Shown here one piece after another: positions 44,909 to 54,420 of a DNA stretch of 64,000 nucleotides (the first letter of the stretch is position 1; the number at the start of each line of letters is the position of its first letter). Both the position numbers and the translations under genes were made by a program. A model generated the notes under the pieces. The model was not told the DNA's origin, searched no databases, and worked only from the letters and a program-made list of their open reading frames with translations. Origin of the DNA: Sphingomonadales bacterium (GTDB lineage Bacteria; Bacteroidota; Bacteroidia; Chitinophagales; Chitinophagaceae); assembly GCA_016872155.1 (NCBI GenBank), contig VHBB01000001.1, positions 1 through 64,000 of the forward strand, written 5' to 3'.

Positions 44909-45769
44909 TTAGAGTCGAGTTAATTTGTACTTACCGGTTTGAAAATTCATTTCTATGCGGTAGCGACCGGCACCAGGCGATTTAAACCCAGGATTATCAT
45001 CCCGCTTTTCGAATTCACCTGCCATAGCATCAATATCTGCTAGGTTTGTAGGAAGGGGACGATATTGCGTTCCCCAAACCCCTTGTGTTTGGATTAGTTT
45101 GTACTCCCCGGTAGCATTAAAGGTTACCTCATCCAATACATACAACAATACATCGGCTCTTCTGAAACGCTGCGAAGTATTGAAAGGGACCAGCATAGGG
45201 TTGTTCCAGCCTGATGCAAAAGCGCTCCCCAATGCCCAAAGACCGGCATCGTTATACCCGCCGGCCTCTGTTCCTGGAGGCTCAACCGCAAAATCGAGGT
45301 AGGGAGTAATGCGAACGGTAATCGTATTGGAGGTCAACGGAACAGTTGCATTGATCAAACGAGAGATAACACGCATCTGCATGTTGTAGGCTACACCCGC
45401 ACGCAATTCCATCTTACCAAGAATAGTATTGACTTCCTTAACAGTCATGCGAGCACCCAAGTCTTTAGAAATGGCGATCTCTTGCTTGTTAGGGCTGGCA
45501 AAATTGCCACCCACGGTGTCGACTTGCAACAGGTAGGTCACATCCTGAGAGCTGACGCCGGTGGTAAACTGGTAATTGGGGTTGGTCCATCGCAGCACTA
45601 GTCCAATGTTATCGCGATCTTCTTTACGAAGTACGATCGGGGCGGTAGCTGTTGTAGACAGTACCGGAGCAGTACCACCTAAGTAGGTGATCCTGTTTTC
45701 TTCCTTTTCGCAAGACCAAAGTCCTGTCAGTAAAAAGGATCCCAGTATGAGTTTGAATATATTTTTCAT
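44909..45769 (-). CDS. SusE-like lipoprotein
   Basis: From ATG 45767-45769 the protein has 286 residues; the frame also contains an upstream start three codons earlier. A lipoprotein signal ends LTGLWSCEKE (Cys20). A SusE-type Ig domain (about 30-155; LVLRWTNPNYQFTTGVSSQD, ITVRITPYLDFAV) is followed by a single CBM-like domain (about 180-286; YKLIQTQGVWGTQYRPLPTN, AGRYRIEMNFQTGKYKLTRL). It is shorter than the classical SusE. It follows susD by 20 bases and precedes the longer SusF-like protein, the normal Sus gene order. Confidence 0.9.
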   Translation of the reverse strand: MKNIFKLILGSFLLTGLWSCEKEENRITYLGGTAPVLSTTATAPIVLRKEDRDNIGLVLRWTNPNYQFTTGVSSQDVTYLLQVDTVGGNFASPNKQEIAISKDLGARMTVKEVNTILGKMELRAGVAYNMQMRVISRLINATVPLTSNTITVRITPYLDFAVEPPGTEAGGYNDAGLWALGSAFASGWNNPMLVPFNTSQRFRRADVLLYVLDEVTFNATGEYKLIQTQGVWGTQYRPLPTNLADIDAMAGEFEKRDDNPGFKSPGAGRYRIEMNFQTGKYKLTRL

Positions 45770-45789
45770 AGCAGGCAATTTTACGATGA

Positions 45790-47400
45790 TTAAAAACCGG
45801 GGTTTTGAGACAAATTAGGATTAGCTGTACGATTAGAGGCAGGTACCGGGAATAAATTGTACTTACTATCCACCGCTGTTCCTGAAGCAACGCCGCCTTT
45901 CCAAGGCCACAGATAGGTTCCGGTCGTAAGCAAGCCATAGCGCACCAGGTCGGTGCGGCGATGACCTTCCCAATACAACTCACGCGCTCTTTCGTCGAGA
46001 ACAAAGGCAAGATTCAGTTGACTAGAAGTAATATCGGCAGATGTGCTTCCGTTATGCGCTCTGCGACGAAGCAGGTTGATGTAATTAAGCGCTGTGGCCG
46101 CATCGCCCCCTGTACCACCACGAAGGGTGGCTTCGGCATAGATCAAGTACATCTCTGCCAAACGGAAAACAGGAAAATCAATATCGGACCAGTAGGTGGT
46201 AGGATCGGTAACGGCCTGTCCATCGGAACGGACGTTGCGATATTTACATACGTGAAGCCCGTTGCTGAAATCAGAAACATCGTTAATTACGATAGAGGAA
46301 GCGCTGGTACCATATAAAGAGGTTGTGAACATAGCTCTTCTGTCGGTAGCACCGGTTAGATCGAGAAACTTGTCGGCAAGACCTTTGGTGGCGCGGTACC
46401 CGAACCATCCCTGGTTAGTACCAAAGTCAGCAAAGTCTCCACCGGCAGCGGCATGAATAAAGAAGGTCGTGTTACCGTAAGAACGGGCACGCAGACCATC
46501 GCATGCAATGGCATAGATGATCTCGTTGGTGCGCTTGTCATTATCGGCCATAAACAACTCGCGGTAGTTGCCATGCAAGCTATAGCCACCAGTGATTACT
46601 TTTTGTGCATAGGTAATAGCATCGGTCCAGCGAGCGGTACCGGTATAAACTTGTGCATTCAGGTACAAACGAGCCAGTAAGGCCCAGGCGGCACCCTGGT
46701 CTACACGACCGTATTCGATCGTGCGAACGGTTTTTAATTCGGTCTCGATAGCCTTGAGTTCGGTTTCGATATACGTGAACAACTCGGCGCGAGTACGCTC
46801 TTTGGGAAGGGTGGTACCTACTTCGTTCGCCTCTGTAATAAAGGTTGAGCGACCAAAGAGGTCCATCATGACCCAATAGTTGAAAGCACGCAAGAAGCGA
46901 ACCTCGGCACGGGTGGCCTTGATGTTGGTAGCATCGGTACCGGCGATCTTACGAGCAGCCAGCTTAGCATCGCTCGACTCACGCAGGTATTCGTTCGCCA
47001 CCATAATATTATAGATAGGACGAGCGTACATTCCTTTTAAGAAAGGATCGGCACTGGAATAACTCAGGTTGTGAAAATCCTTAATGGTCTGGTCGTTCCA
47101 AGAAACCACGGCCTCGTCGGTGGGTAATTCCTGGCAGTTAAAGAATCCACGTAAGAACGGAGATTGAGATCCCTCGTCCAGCCCTTGAATATCGGAAGCA
47201 CCCGCAGGGCCGATATTTCCGGTAGTCGCTAAACCGCCATAGATCTTGGCTAGCACCTGGCGATAGCCGCCGGCGGTGGCGTACACATCTTCGGAGGTCA
47301 GGTCATTCTGCGGAAACAGATTCAGCTGCTTAGAGCAAGAGCTGATCATTACCATCGCCAGTAAGGCGAGCAGCATGTTTTTGATTGATGTATTTTTCAT
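45790..47400 (-). CDS. susD: SusD/RagB family lipoprotein, alpha-glucan locus
   Basis: The 536-residue protein has a lipoprotein signal (MVMISSCSKQ, Cys22). SusD features are TRAEVRFLRAFNYWVMMDLF, GRVDQGAAWALLARLYLNAQ, FPVFRLAEMYLIYAEATLRG, NYINLLRRRA, DERARELYWEGHRRTDLVRY and the ending NLFPVPASN. It is closer to the starch-binding SusD group than the first SusD of the window by context (SusE/SusF neighbours and amylase). It caps the SusC barrel. It follows susC by 19 bases. Confidence 0.96.
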   Translation of the reverse strand: MKNTSIKNMLLALLAMVMISSCSKQLNLFPQNDLTSEDVYATAGGYRQVLAKIYGGLATTGNIGPAGASDIQGLDEGSQSPFLRGFFNCQELPTDEAVVSWNDQTIKDFHNLSYSSADPFLKGMYARPIYNIMVANEYLRESSDAKLAARKIAGTDATNIKATRAEVRFLRAFNYWVMMDLFGRSTFITEANEVGTTLPKERTRAELFTYIETELKAIETELKTVRTIEYGRVDQGAAWALLARLYLNAQVYTGTARWTDAITYAQKVITGGYSLHGNYRELFMADNDKRTNEIIYAIACDGLRARSYGNTTFFIHAAAGGDFADFGTNQGWFGYRATKGLADKFLDLTGATDRRAMFTTSLYGTSASSIVINDVSDFSNGLHVCKYRNVRSDGQAVTDPTTYWSDIDFPVFRLAEMYLIYAEATLRGGTGGDAATALNYINLLRRRAHNGSTSADITSSQLNLAFVLDERARELYWEGHRRTDLVRYGLLTTGTYLWPWKGGVASGTAVDSKYNLFPVPASNRTANPNLSQNPGF

Positions 47401-47419
47401 AACGCAAATCTTTTTTTAA

Positions 47420-50416
47420 TTAAAAATCAAGATTGAACCCTACAGAGAACACGCGAGGTCTGGGATAGATATTATTATCTACGCCACCATCACCAGCATT
47501 CTCCGGATCGAGTCCGCTGTATTTGGTAAGGATCAGCACATTCTGCACACTGGCGCTGATACGCAGCGAAGCTTTGTCGTTCAACACCCGACCGGCATTG
47601 TAGCCCAAGTTGATGTTATCTAAACGGAAGAAAGAGGCATTCTCCAGATAGTAATCGGAGAGGTACCAGTTATTTACAAAATTCGTAGTCAGGAAATTAC
47701 GGGTAGCATTGCCAATGAAATTCACAGGATTCTTAACGGCGCGCATGACCGCATTGTTAGAGTTGACGTTATTATAAAGATAGTTACCTACCATTCCGTG
47801 TCCGGTAAATCCAATGCTGAATTTCTTAATGCTCAGGTTGGTGCTGAAGCCCAGCAGCACATCGGCGGCCGGCTTCTGGTTAATCTGGCGATCATCGTTG
47901 TTGATGATACCATCGCGGTTAGTATCCTCGAACAATCCTTCGATCGGATTACCATTACCGTCGTAGATCTGCTTGAGCATATAGAAACTGTTGGGGAAGG
48001 CACCGACAGAATGAATACCGATCGTATTACCGGTACCACCGCCAATACCGGTTACCTCTTGTCCTTTAAACTTAGGATCGGGATTGCGAAGCAGGTTGGT
48101 AATGGTAGCCTTGTTGTAAGCATAGTTCAACGAGAGATCCCAGGTTACATTCTTGTTGCGAATAGGAACCAAATTTAAAACAACCTCTACCCCTTCGCTA
48201 TTGATATTACCTACGTTGGTCACGATCTCGTTTACAAAGTTGGCTCCCGAGGCAACGGCTACGTTGGCCAAGAGGTCTTTGGTCTCACGAGAGTAATAAT
48301 CGACAGTACCGGAGATGCGGTTATTAAAGAAGCCATAATCCAATCCGAAGTTGGTGGTAGTGGTCGTCTCCCAACGAATAGAAGGATCATATCCCTCCGG
48401 ACGCAGGTAGCTGACGAACGCATTTCCGAACTGTTGCATGGCCGTATTGTTGCTAAGTGAATAACGGGGCAGGTAAGAATAGTATCCGATACCATCTTGC
48501 TGACCGGTTACTCCCCAGCTGGCGCGAACCTTCAGTTCATTGACGGTCTTTGAATTCTTGAAGAAATCTTCGTTCGCCTTCCAGGCTACGGCCACAGAGG
48601 GGAAGTAGCCGATGCGGTCATTGGGATTCAGCTTAGAGCTGGCATCACTTCTGAACGTAGCAGTAATAAGGTATTTATCCATCAACGTATAGTTGAGGCG
48701 TCCGATGTATGATTCTAAACGATACTCAGGACGATCGGTCTTGAATACGGGCTCGGTACCGATGATCGTATCTTTTTTGGCAGGATTAGAAGGATCGTAA
48801 ACGCGGCGATAGCTGAGCGCAGGGAAATTAGACACTTTGGTCAGAAAACTCTGATAGCTGTGTGCGAGCAAAACGTCTACTTTAGATTTGATCTTCTTGA
48901 TATCCTTTGCATAGAATAAGCCCACATCGGCAAGCTGGTTTACTTTTTGCTGCTCGTAATATCTTTTGCGGCCACCATCTCTAAACGCCGTGGCAGAAAC
49001 CGAATCGGTGTTATCGTTACCGCTTCCGGATGCAAAATCCATACCCAGATTGGCCTGGAGTTTGAGATCGCGCAAGAAAGGCAGTGTGTATTCGAACTGT
49101 GCATTACCGATCATACGATTTACGGTAGAGCGGTTATCGCGCAGCATCAGCAATCCTACGGGGTTACGGTTAGAGAGGTCGTTAGGAAGACCGCCCGCGA
49201 TCCACTCGTAATATCCACCCCAGTTTCTGTTACCCGATAGAACCGGTTGTGTGGGATCGAAGGTGACTGCATTGCCAATGGCGCCTTCGTTAGCAAAACG
49301 ATTTTGAGTCTGTGAGGCTTTAACAGAGATGTTCACCGACAGATTATCGTTAAGTAATTTAGGAGAAAGGTTGATGGCCGTAGAGATACGGCTGAAATTA
49401 TTGGTCTTGAGAATACCATTTTGATTGAGGTATCCTACTGAAGCACGAAAAGGAATATTACCAAGTGAACCGCTGGCGCTGATGGTATTGTCTACGCCAA
49501 TGGCAGCCTGGTAAATTTCTTTTTGCCAATCGGTGTTGGCCGTACCCAGCATGGCTTTGTAGGTATTGTTACCCGTAGCAGTGGCATCGCGATTGATGAT
49601 ACCGCGAATCTCGTCGGCAGAAAGCACATCAACATAATCAGCGATCATACCTACAGAAGTAACATTATTGAAGTTGAAGCGAAGAGCACCCTTACCCCCC
49701 TTCTTGGTGGTAACGATGATGACCCCGTTAGAGGCACGAGAACCATACAATGCGGTAGCAGAGGCATCCTTTAATATGGTCATGGACTCGATATCGTTGG
49801 GGTTGATGGTATTGAGCAAATTGGCAGAGCCAGAGATGCCGTTACCATCTACAGGCACTCCATCGATTACCAATAACGGATCGTTACTGGCATTGAGTGA
49901 AGCACCGCCGCGAATACGAAGACGGCTTCCACCTCCTGCAGAACCACCACCGGTGGTTACAGAAAGACCGGCCACCTTACCAACGAGCAATTGCTCGGCA
50001 GAGTTGATGTTACCTTTTTGAAAATCTTTAGCACCCACTGCCACTACCGATCCGGTCAGATCGGTCTTGCGACGTGTACCATAGGCAACGACCACTACAT
50101 CTTCCATAGAGGCGGCGGCGGCAGCTAAGGTTACATTGAGCGTTGTACCCTGGATGGCAACTTCGCGGGTCTCGAAACCAACCGAAGAAAGCACCAAGGC
50201 ATTCACAGAGGCAGAAACAGAGAGACGGAATTGTCCTGCAGCATCAGTTTGCGTACCCTGTGTGCTGCCTTTGGCAACGACACTAACTCCGCTAAGCGGG
50301 GCACCACTGGCATCAGAAACCTTTCCGGTAATCACTCTGTCTTGTGCAAAAGAAACTTGCACTGCAAGGGCTAGCACGATAAGGCTGAAGGCCCTCGAGA
50401 GTTTAGATAATGACAT
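47420..50416 (-). CDS. susC: SusC/RagA family TonB-dependent receptor, alpha-glucan locus
   Basis: From ATG 50414-50416 the protein has 998 residues (a TTG two codons upstream is possible). A signal peptide ends VSFAQ, then come a CarboxypepD_reg-like domain (ITGKVSDASGAPLSGVSVVA), TonB box/plug (EDVVVVAYGTRRKTDLTGSV, DASATALYGSRASNGVIIVT) and the barrel ending FSVGFNLDF. It imports malto-oligosaccharides with its SusD lid. The operon susC-susD-susE-susF matches the B. thetaiotaomicron starch system in order, without susA and susB here; the amylase gene lies upstream instead. Confidence 0.96.
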   Translation of the reverse strand: MSLSKLSRAFSLIVLALAVQVSFAQDRVITGKVSDASGAPLSGVSVVAKGSTQGTQTDAAGQFRLSVSASVNALVLSSVGFETREVAIQGTTLNVTLAAAAASMEDVVVVAYGTRRKTDLTGSVVAVGAKDFQKGNINSAEQLLVGKVAGLSVTTGGGSAGGGSRLRIRGGASLNASNDPLLVIDGVPVDGNGISGSANLLNTINPNDIESMTILKDASATALYGSRASNGVIIVTTKKGGKGALRFNFNNVTSVGMIADYVDVLSADEIRGIINRDATATGNNTYKAMLGTANTDWQKEIYQAAIGVDNTISASGSLGNIPFRASVGYLNQNGILKTNNFSRISTAINLSPKLLNDNLSVNISVKASQTQNRFANEGAIGNAVTFDPTQPVLSGNRNWGGYYEWIAGGLPNDLSNRNPVGLLMLRDNRSTVNRMIGNAQFEYTLPFLRDLKLQANLGMDFASGSGNDNTDSVSATAFRDGGRKRYYEQQKVNQLADVGLFYAKDIKKIKSKVDVLLAHSYQSFLTKVSNFPALSYRRVYDPSNPAKKDTIIGTEPVFKTDRPEYRLESYIGRLNYTLMDKYLITATFRSDASSKLNPNDRIGYFPSVAVAWKANEDFFKNSKTVNELKVRASWGVTGQQDGIGYYSYLPRYSLSNNTAMQQFGNAFVSYLRPEGYDPSIRWETTTTTNFGLDYGFFNNRISGTVDYYSRETKDLLANVAVASGANFVNEIVTNVGNINSEGVEVVLNLVPIRNKNVTWDLSLNYAYNKATITNLLRNPDPKFKGQEVTGIGGGTGNTIGIHSVGAFPNSFYMLKQIYDGNGNPIEGLFEDTNRDGIINNDDRQINQKPAADVLLGFSTNLSIKKFSIGFTGHGMVGNYLYNNVNSNNAVMRAVKNPVNFIGNATRNFLTTNFVNNWYLSDYYLENASFFRLDNINLGYNAGRVLNDKASLRISASVQNVLILTKYSGLDPENAGDGGVDNNIYPRPRVFSVGFNLDF

Positions 50417-50505
50417 AAGCAATCATTAATGGTTAAGCAATTCGGGTTGTCTACACAGGCAATAAAATGTTTTCAACAAACACAACTGAATGTGTAGCAA
50501 ACACA

Positions 50506-50534
50506 CAATATTACCGATAATTTATATTTCACAA
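50506..50534 (-). promoter_or_regulatory. Candidate promoter of alpha-glucan susC operon
   Basis: On the minus strand TTG (50534-50532) is followed after 18 bases by TAATATTG (50513-50506), one mismatch from TAnnTTTG, with about 90 bases of leader to the susC start. The -33 TTG lies inside an imperfect palindrome ACAAAATTTTTGT (50531-50543), a possible regulator site. Confidence 0.35.
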
Positions 50535-50586
50535 AATTTTTGTTAAAGCAATGACAAGTATTTTCTGGTTTGGGCTGCACAAAGAA

Positions 50587-50610
50587 AAATAAATAATAAT
50601 TCATTTATTT
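50587..50610. repeat. AT-only inverted repeat between Nudix regulator and susC
   Basis: AAATAAAT (50587-50594) and ATTTATTT (50603-50610) form an 8-bp perfect inverted repeat with an 8-base spacer, 16 bases beyond the regulator stop. It may be a regulatory site for susC or a weak terminator; AT content makes chance likely. Confidence 0.3.
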
Positions 50611-50625
50611 AAATCACTTTACATA

Positions 50626-51348
50626 TTATGAAACACGTAATCTGGCCCGCAGACGCTTTTTTAGGGCCGGGTTTAATTTGTAAAGTTTTCCGGGCCGGTG
50701 AGGTACATCGGTCTCCATCTCGCCCAGATCGACCAACCAATCTTTGAGGCTGACCTTCTTGCGAAAGTTCCTTCTATCGAGCTCGGTGCCTAAGATCGCC
50801 TCGTACACTTCTTGCAATTGGCGCAACGAAAATTTCTCGGGCAGCAAACTAAAAATGAGGGGCCGCTCCAATACCTGTTGACGCAACCGGTGCAGACAAC
50901 TATCCAAAATATCTTTGTGATCGAATGCCAGTTTGCCCACTTTACTGATGGGATGCCAATGAAGATCGTTGTGGCTGAGACGCAATTGATGATGATGCAG
51001 GTCGAGCAACGAAAAATAGGCGGTGGTCACGACCCGTCCTGATGGATGTCGGCCAATACGGCCGAATGTTTGCACCTGCTCTAGGTATACATCGTTAAGC
51101 CCGGTACGCTCGCGCAATATGCGATAAGAGGCTTCGTCGAGGTCCTCGTCGGGACGAACCAGATCGCCCAGCAATGAGTTGAGTCCACTGAATTCCTCGA
51201 GGTCCGACTTAATGAGTAAAACTTTTAATTGCTTATTCTCGTAACCCAGAATAACACAATCGACCGATACGGCAATATTAAAATAATCGAGGTGACTGAT
51301 CTTCTCGGTCTCTGCGGTCTTAAATGCTTTTATGATTCTCTCTGACAT
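50626..51348 (-). CDS. NrtR/AraR-type regulator: Nudix-fold effector domain plus winged helix
   Basis: The 240-residue protein has a Nudix-fold domain (about 25-150; VDCVILGYENKQLKVLLIKS) whose catalytic Nudix box is degenerate: GDLVRPDEDLDEASYRILRE lacks the REUXEE glutamates, so it should bind rather than hydrolyse a ligand. The C-terminal winged helix (about 165-235; FSLRQLQEVYEAILGTELDR, RNFRKKVSLKDWLVD) is the NrtR DNA-binding type. In Bacteroidota such proteins respond to sugars, as AraR does for arabinose. It lies 15 bases after the amylase gene and upstream of susC, so it is the likely alpha-glucan locus regulator. Confidence 0.9.
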   Translation of the reverse strand: MSERIIKAFKTAETEKISHLDYFNIAVSVDCVILGYENKQLKVLLIKSDLEEFSGLNSLLGDLVRPDEDLDEASYRILRERTGLNDVYLEQVQTFGRIGRHPSGRVVTTAYFSLLDLHHHQLRLSHNDLHWHPISKVGKLAFDHKDILDSCLHRLRQQVLERPLIFSLLPEKFSLRQLQEVYEAILGTELDRRNFRKKVSLKDWLVDLGEMETDVPHRPGKLYKLNPALKKRLRARLRVS

Positions 51349-51363
51349 GAGCTATTGATTAGT

Positions 51364-54282
51364 TTACTGAATGACCAATTTGATCGTTTGGGTGCCGCTG
51401 GGAGTTACGATATGCGCAGCATAAAGACCGGCAGCGAGCGGGGCCAGCTTGGCGGTGATGTCCAATCGGTGTATCCCCTCGGCCAGTTGACCATTGTGCA
51501 GTTGAGCGACACGCTGCCCGGCCAGGTTGTATAACTGGGCTTGCACATCGCCTGCCAATGGAAGTTGTAATTCTAGTTGCACGGTTGACCCCCCTGCACG
51601 AGCCACCAGGTTGGGCAGCAATTTTACAGACAACTCCGTAACGGGCGTAGATCCGCCACCACCGCCCCCGGTACCACCGCCCCCGCCGGTACCACCCGAG
51701 CCGACAATATTGCGATTTACATATACTTTATACTCGCCGGGTTGAAGCAAGATCGACTGACCCGCCGCATTGGGATTATAGGTGGTGCCGGCAAAATAAT
51801 CATACCAGGTTCCACCTCCTGGAAAACTGACGGTGGCTTGCGAGGCCGTTACATCAAAATTTCCAATAACCACAATGTTCGACGTGTCGGTGGTTAGTTG
51901 CATCCATTTAAAAGGACCCGCCAGTGAATGCACTACGCGGTTAGAGGTAAAATTATTTTTATAGAGCGGATGAAGACGCAGCTGGTTGAGCTTGCTATAG
52001 ACCGTAAACAGATTTTTTCGCTCGGTAACGTTATTGTAATCCCAACGAATGGGTTTATTGGAAGTGCGGCAATTATTGTTGACCGTACCATCGGGACAAT
52101 GATTGATAGAAAAATCATACCCCAACTCTCCAAATTGCCAGATCATTTTAGGACCGGGAATCAACTGGCCGAACGCAGCGGTTAGCTCCATACGCTTGAG
52201 GGCCGTGTTGAGGTTTCGAATGTTGTACCCCCCAAAAGAACTTCCGAATTGCAGCGCTTTGTACATAAGCCGCTCCTCGTCGTGGCTCTCCATATAAGAG
52301 ATCAAATGCGGCTGGCTCCAGCCACGAGTCGTAAAGAGGCTACGACTAAAGTTGGAGTTGTTGACAAATCCCATGGCGGCCTCTTGGTAATTGTAGGTAT
52401 CGTTGCCCCAAAGCATCATGCCGTAATTAGAAAGATCGATCTCTTCTGTATTATCTGCAAAATGCTCCAGAATCACATAGCTGCCCGGCGACTTGAGTTG
52501 CAGGGTATCGTAATACCGCTTCCAGATCGCAACGCGCGTAGGATCGTAACGACCCCAAGCCGCCACATCGGCACCTGTATTGTTTTGTGTAAATCCCTTC
52601 GATAGATCGAAACGATATCCATCTACCTTATATTCTTTGAGCCAATGCTCCATGACCCGGCTGCTAAAATAGCGAGTCACCATACTCTCGTGGTTAAAAT
52701 CATTGAATACATTAAAGGGATGACGTGCCGTTTCGTTTAGCCAGGGATTGTCGGCGGCAGGGCGATTAGCCGTACTGTTCCAATACAACGCTGCCAATGG
52801 ATTACTTCCGGTAGTATGATTGAGCACCATATCGAGAATAACGGCAATGCCGCGGCGATGACAGGTGTCAATGAATTCTTTGAGTGAATTTTTAGGGCCG
52901 TAATATTTATCGGGCGCAAAATAATAAGAAGGGTTATAGCCCCAACTTTCATTGCCATCGAACTCGCCCACGGGCATTAGCTTGATGGCATTGATGCCCA
53001 GGCGTTGTAAATACCCCAAGGTATCGCGCAGTGTCTTCCAATCGTGTGCGGCAATAAAATCACGCAACAGTAATTCATAAATAATGAGCCCTCGTTTATC
53101 GGGGCGGGTAAAGTTGGGAACGGTCCAGTTATAGCCGGGCGAATTGGTCTGAAGTATACTAACGATGCCACTGGTTTGCCCGGTAGGATAGGGTTTAAGA
53201 TTCGGAAAAGTAGCAGGAGTAATGTAGGGATCGTTCCAGGGATCGAGTACTTTTTCTGCATACGGATCGCCCACGCGCAGCGTTCCATCCACCAAATACT
53301 GAAAAGCATATTCGGTACCGGGGGTAAGGCCGGTAATGCGCAACCACCAAAAATTACCATCGGGGGTGCGACTCATGGCATAATTGGTCTGTTCTTGCCA
53401 GTTGCTGCCGGGCAGATCGCCAATAACAGAGATACGTTGCTTTCCCGGTGCGTACAACACCAGCACGACCGAAGTATTACCGCTCTCGTAGTTGATCCCA
53501 TCTCTTACACCCGCAGGAAGCGGAGCCACATTAACGGAACCCCCTACAAAAAATCGTAAGGTATCTCGCTTGGTAAGCGTACCACTAATGGCTTCTGCAA
53601 CGATCTCTTGAGCACCGGCCACATTAATAACGGGGCTGGCGGTAATGGTACTTGCATTGGTCACGGTCTGTGCCACCGCACCATTGTAGTAAATGCGCAT
53701 GGTAGCAGCCGTGCCGCTCGATTGGGCCGTAACCGGCATCGTTTGTCCTACTTGCTTAGAGATGGGTTCGGGAACGGGAATAGCCGTTGGCTGAAAAGGA
53801 GGATCGGTAAAGCGAATAGAAAGTTCATTGGGAAAAACAGGCACATACATATCCGTTCCGTCAGTATTGGTCTGCTTGATACTGCCATTGCCGCTTCTAA
53901 ACAAAATGGCGATCTGGCGAATCGTTTCGCCATCGGGTACCCCGTAAAAAGCTCGAATATTGGTAATGTCGTAACGCCATTTATTATTGCCCAGCGAAGT
54001 GGCTTGTAAGGCTGGCACTTGCTGCCCCCATGGGCTCTGCGAACCAAACTTTACATAGCGCCAATTGGTAGCACTAGTGCTCAAATTAGTAATGACGCCG
54101 GTGTGGACATATACATCGGAGGGATTGGAATAGTTATTGAGACCGCCATTCCCCTTAGTAGCATCGACGATGATCGAAACATTATCGTTATCTCGAGGAA
54201 AAAGGGGGTTGGATGTGAGCAACTGGGCATGGGCCGGTAGTAGTGTGCTAGCGAACACGCCGAGCAGCAGGGTCTTTTTCAT
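51364..54282 (-). CDS. GH13 alpha-amylase, secreted by T9SS
   Basis: From ATG 54280-54282 the protein has 972 residues with signal peptide MKKTLLLGVFASTLLPAHAQ; the longer frame to 54453 overlaps ligA and hides it. An N-terminal beta-sandwich (about 25-165) of starch-binding look is followed by a CBM48-like domain (about 260-365; RISVIGDLPGSNWQ, YLVDGTLRVGDPYA) and a GH13 barrel (about 390-800). The triad is Asp559 (GYRFDLSKGF), Glu606 (VILEHFAD) and Asp668 (MESHDEERL). A poly-glycine linker (about 860-885) leads to a C-terminal T9SS type A sorting domain with LYNLAGQRVAQL and GTQTIKLVIQ. It cuts alpha-1,4 glucan outside the cell and feeds the Sus system. Confidence 0.93.
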   Translation of the reverse strand: MKKTLLLGVFASTLLPAHAQLLTSNPLFPRDNDNVSIIVDATKGNGGLNNYSNPSDVYVHTGVITNLSTSATNWRYVKFGSQSPWGQQVPALQATSLGNNKWRYDITNIRAFYGVPDGETIRQIAILFRSGNGSIKQTNTDGTDMYVPVFPNELSIRFTDPPFQPTAIPVPEPISKQVGQTMPVTAQSSGTAATMRIYYNGAVAQTVTNASTITASPVINVAGAQEIVAEAISGTLTKRDTLRFFVGGSVNVAPLPAGVRDGINYESGNTSVVLVLYAPGKQRISVIGDLPGSNWQEQTNYAMSRTPDGNFWWLRITGLTPGTEYAFQYLVDGTLRVGDPYAEKVLDPWNDPYITPATFPNLKPYPTGQTSGIVSILQTNSPGYNWTVPNFTRPDKRGLIIYELLLRDFIAAHDWKTLRDTLGYLQRLGINAIKLMPVGEFDGNESWGYNPSYYFAPDKYYGPKNSLKEFIDTCHRRGIAVILDMVLNHTTGSNPLAALYWNSTANRPAADNPWLNETARHPFNVFNDFNHESMVTRYFSSRVMEHWLKEYKVDGYRFDLSKGFTQNNTGADVAAWGRYDPTRVAIWKRYYDTLQLKSPGSYVILEHFADNTEEIDLSNYGMMLWGNDTYNYQEAAMGFVNNSNFSRSLFTTRGWSQPHLISYMESHDEERLMYKALQFGSSFGGYNIRNLNTALKRMELTAAFGQLIPGPKMIWQFGELGYDFSINHCPDGTVNNNCRTSNKPIRWDYNNVTERKNLFTVYSKLNQLRLHPLYKNNFTSNRVVHSLAGPFKWMQLTTDTSNIVVIGNFDVTASQATVSFPGGGTWYDYFAGTTYNPNAAGQSILLQPGEYKVYVNRNIVGSGGTGGGGGTGGGGGGSTPVTELSVKLLPNLVARAGGSTVQLELQLPLAGDVQAQLYNLAGQRVAQLHNGQLAEGIHRLDITAKLAPLAAGLYAAHIVTPSGTQTIKLVIQ

Positions 54283-54420
54283 ATGACAGCTTTGTAGGTC
54301 GATATTAAAAATACAAATATGTACTAGAAACACATTAACCTGGCTTGGATTTTTTTTGTACCCTTTCTTGGAGCACGCTAACCGAAGGGTCCGGCTTACC
54401 TTTACAGCCCAAGCAAACGC

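Noticed and set aside
51527-51745. Proline-rich plus-strand frame opposite the amylase linker
   Set aside because: The poly-proline is the antisense of the poly-glycine linker codons.
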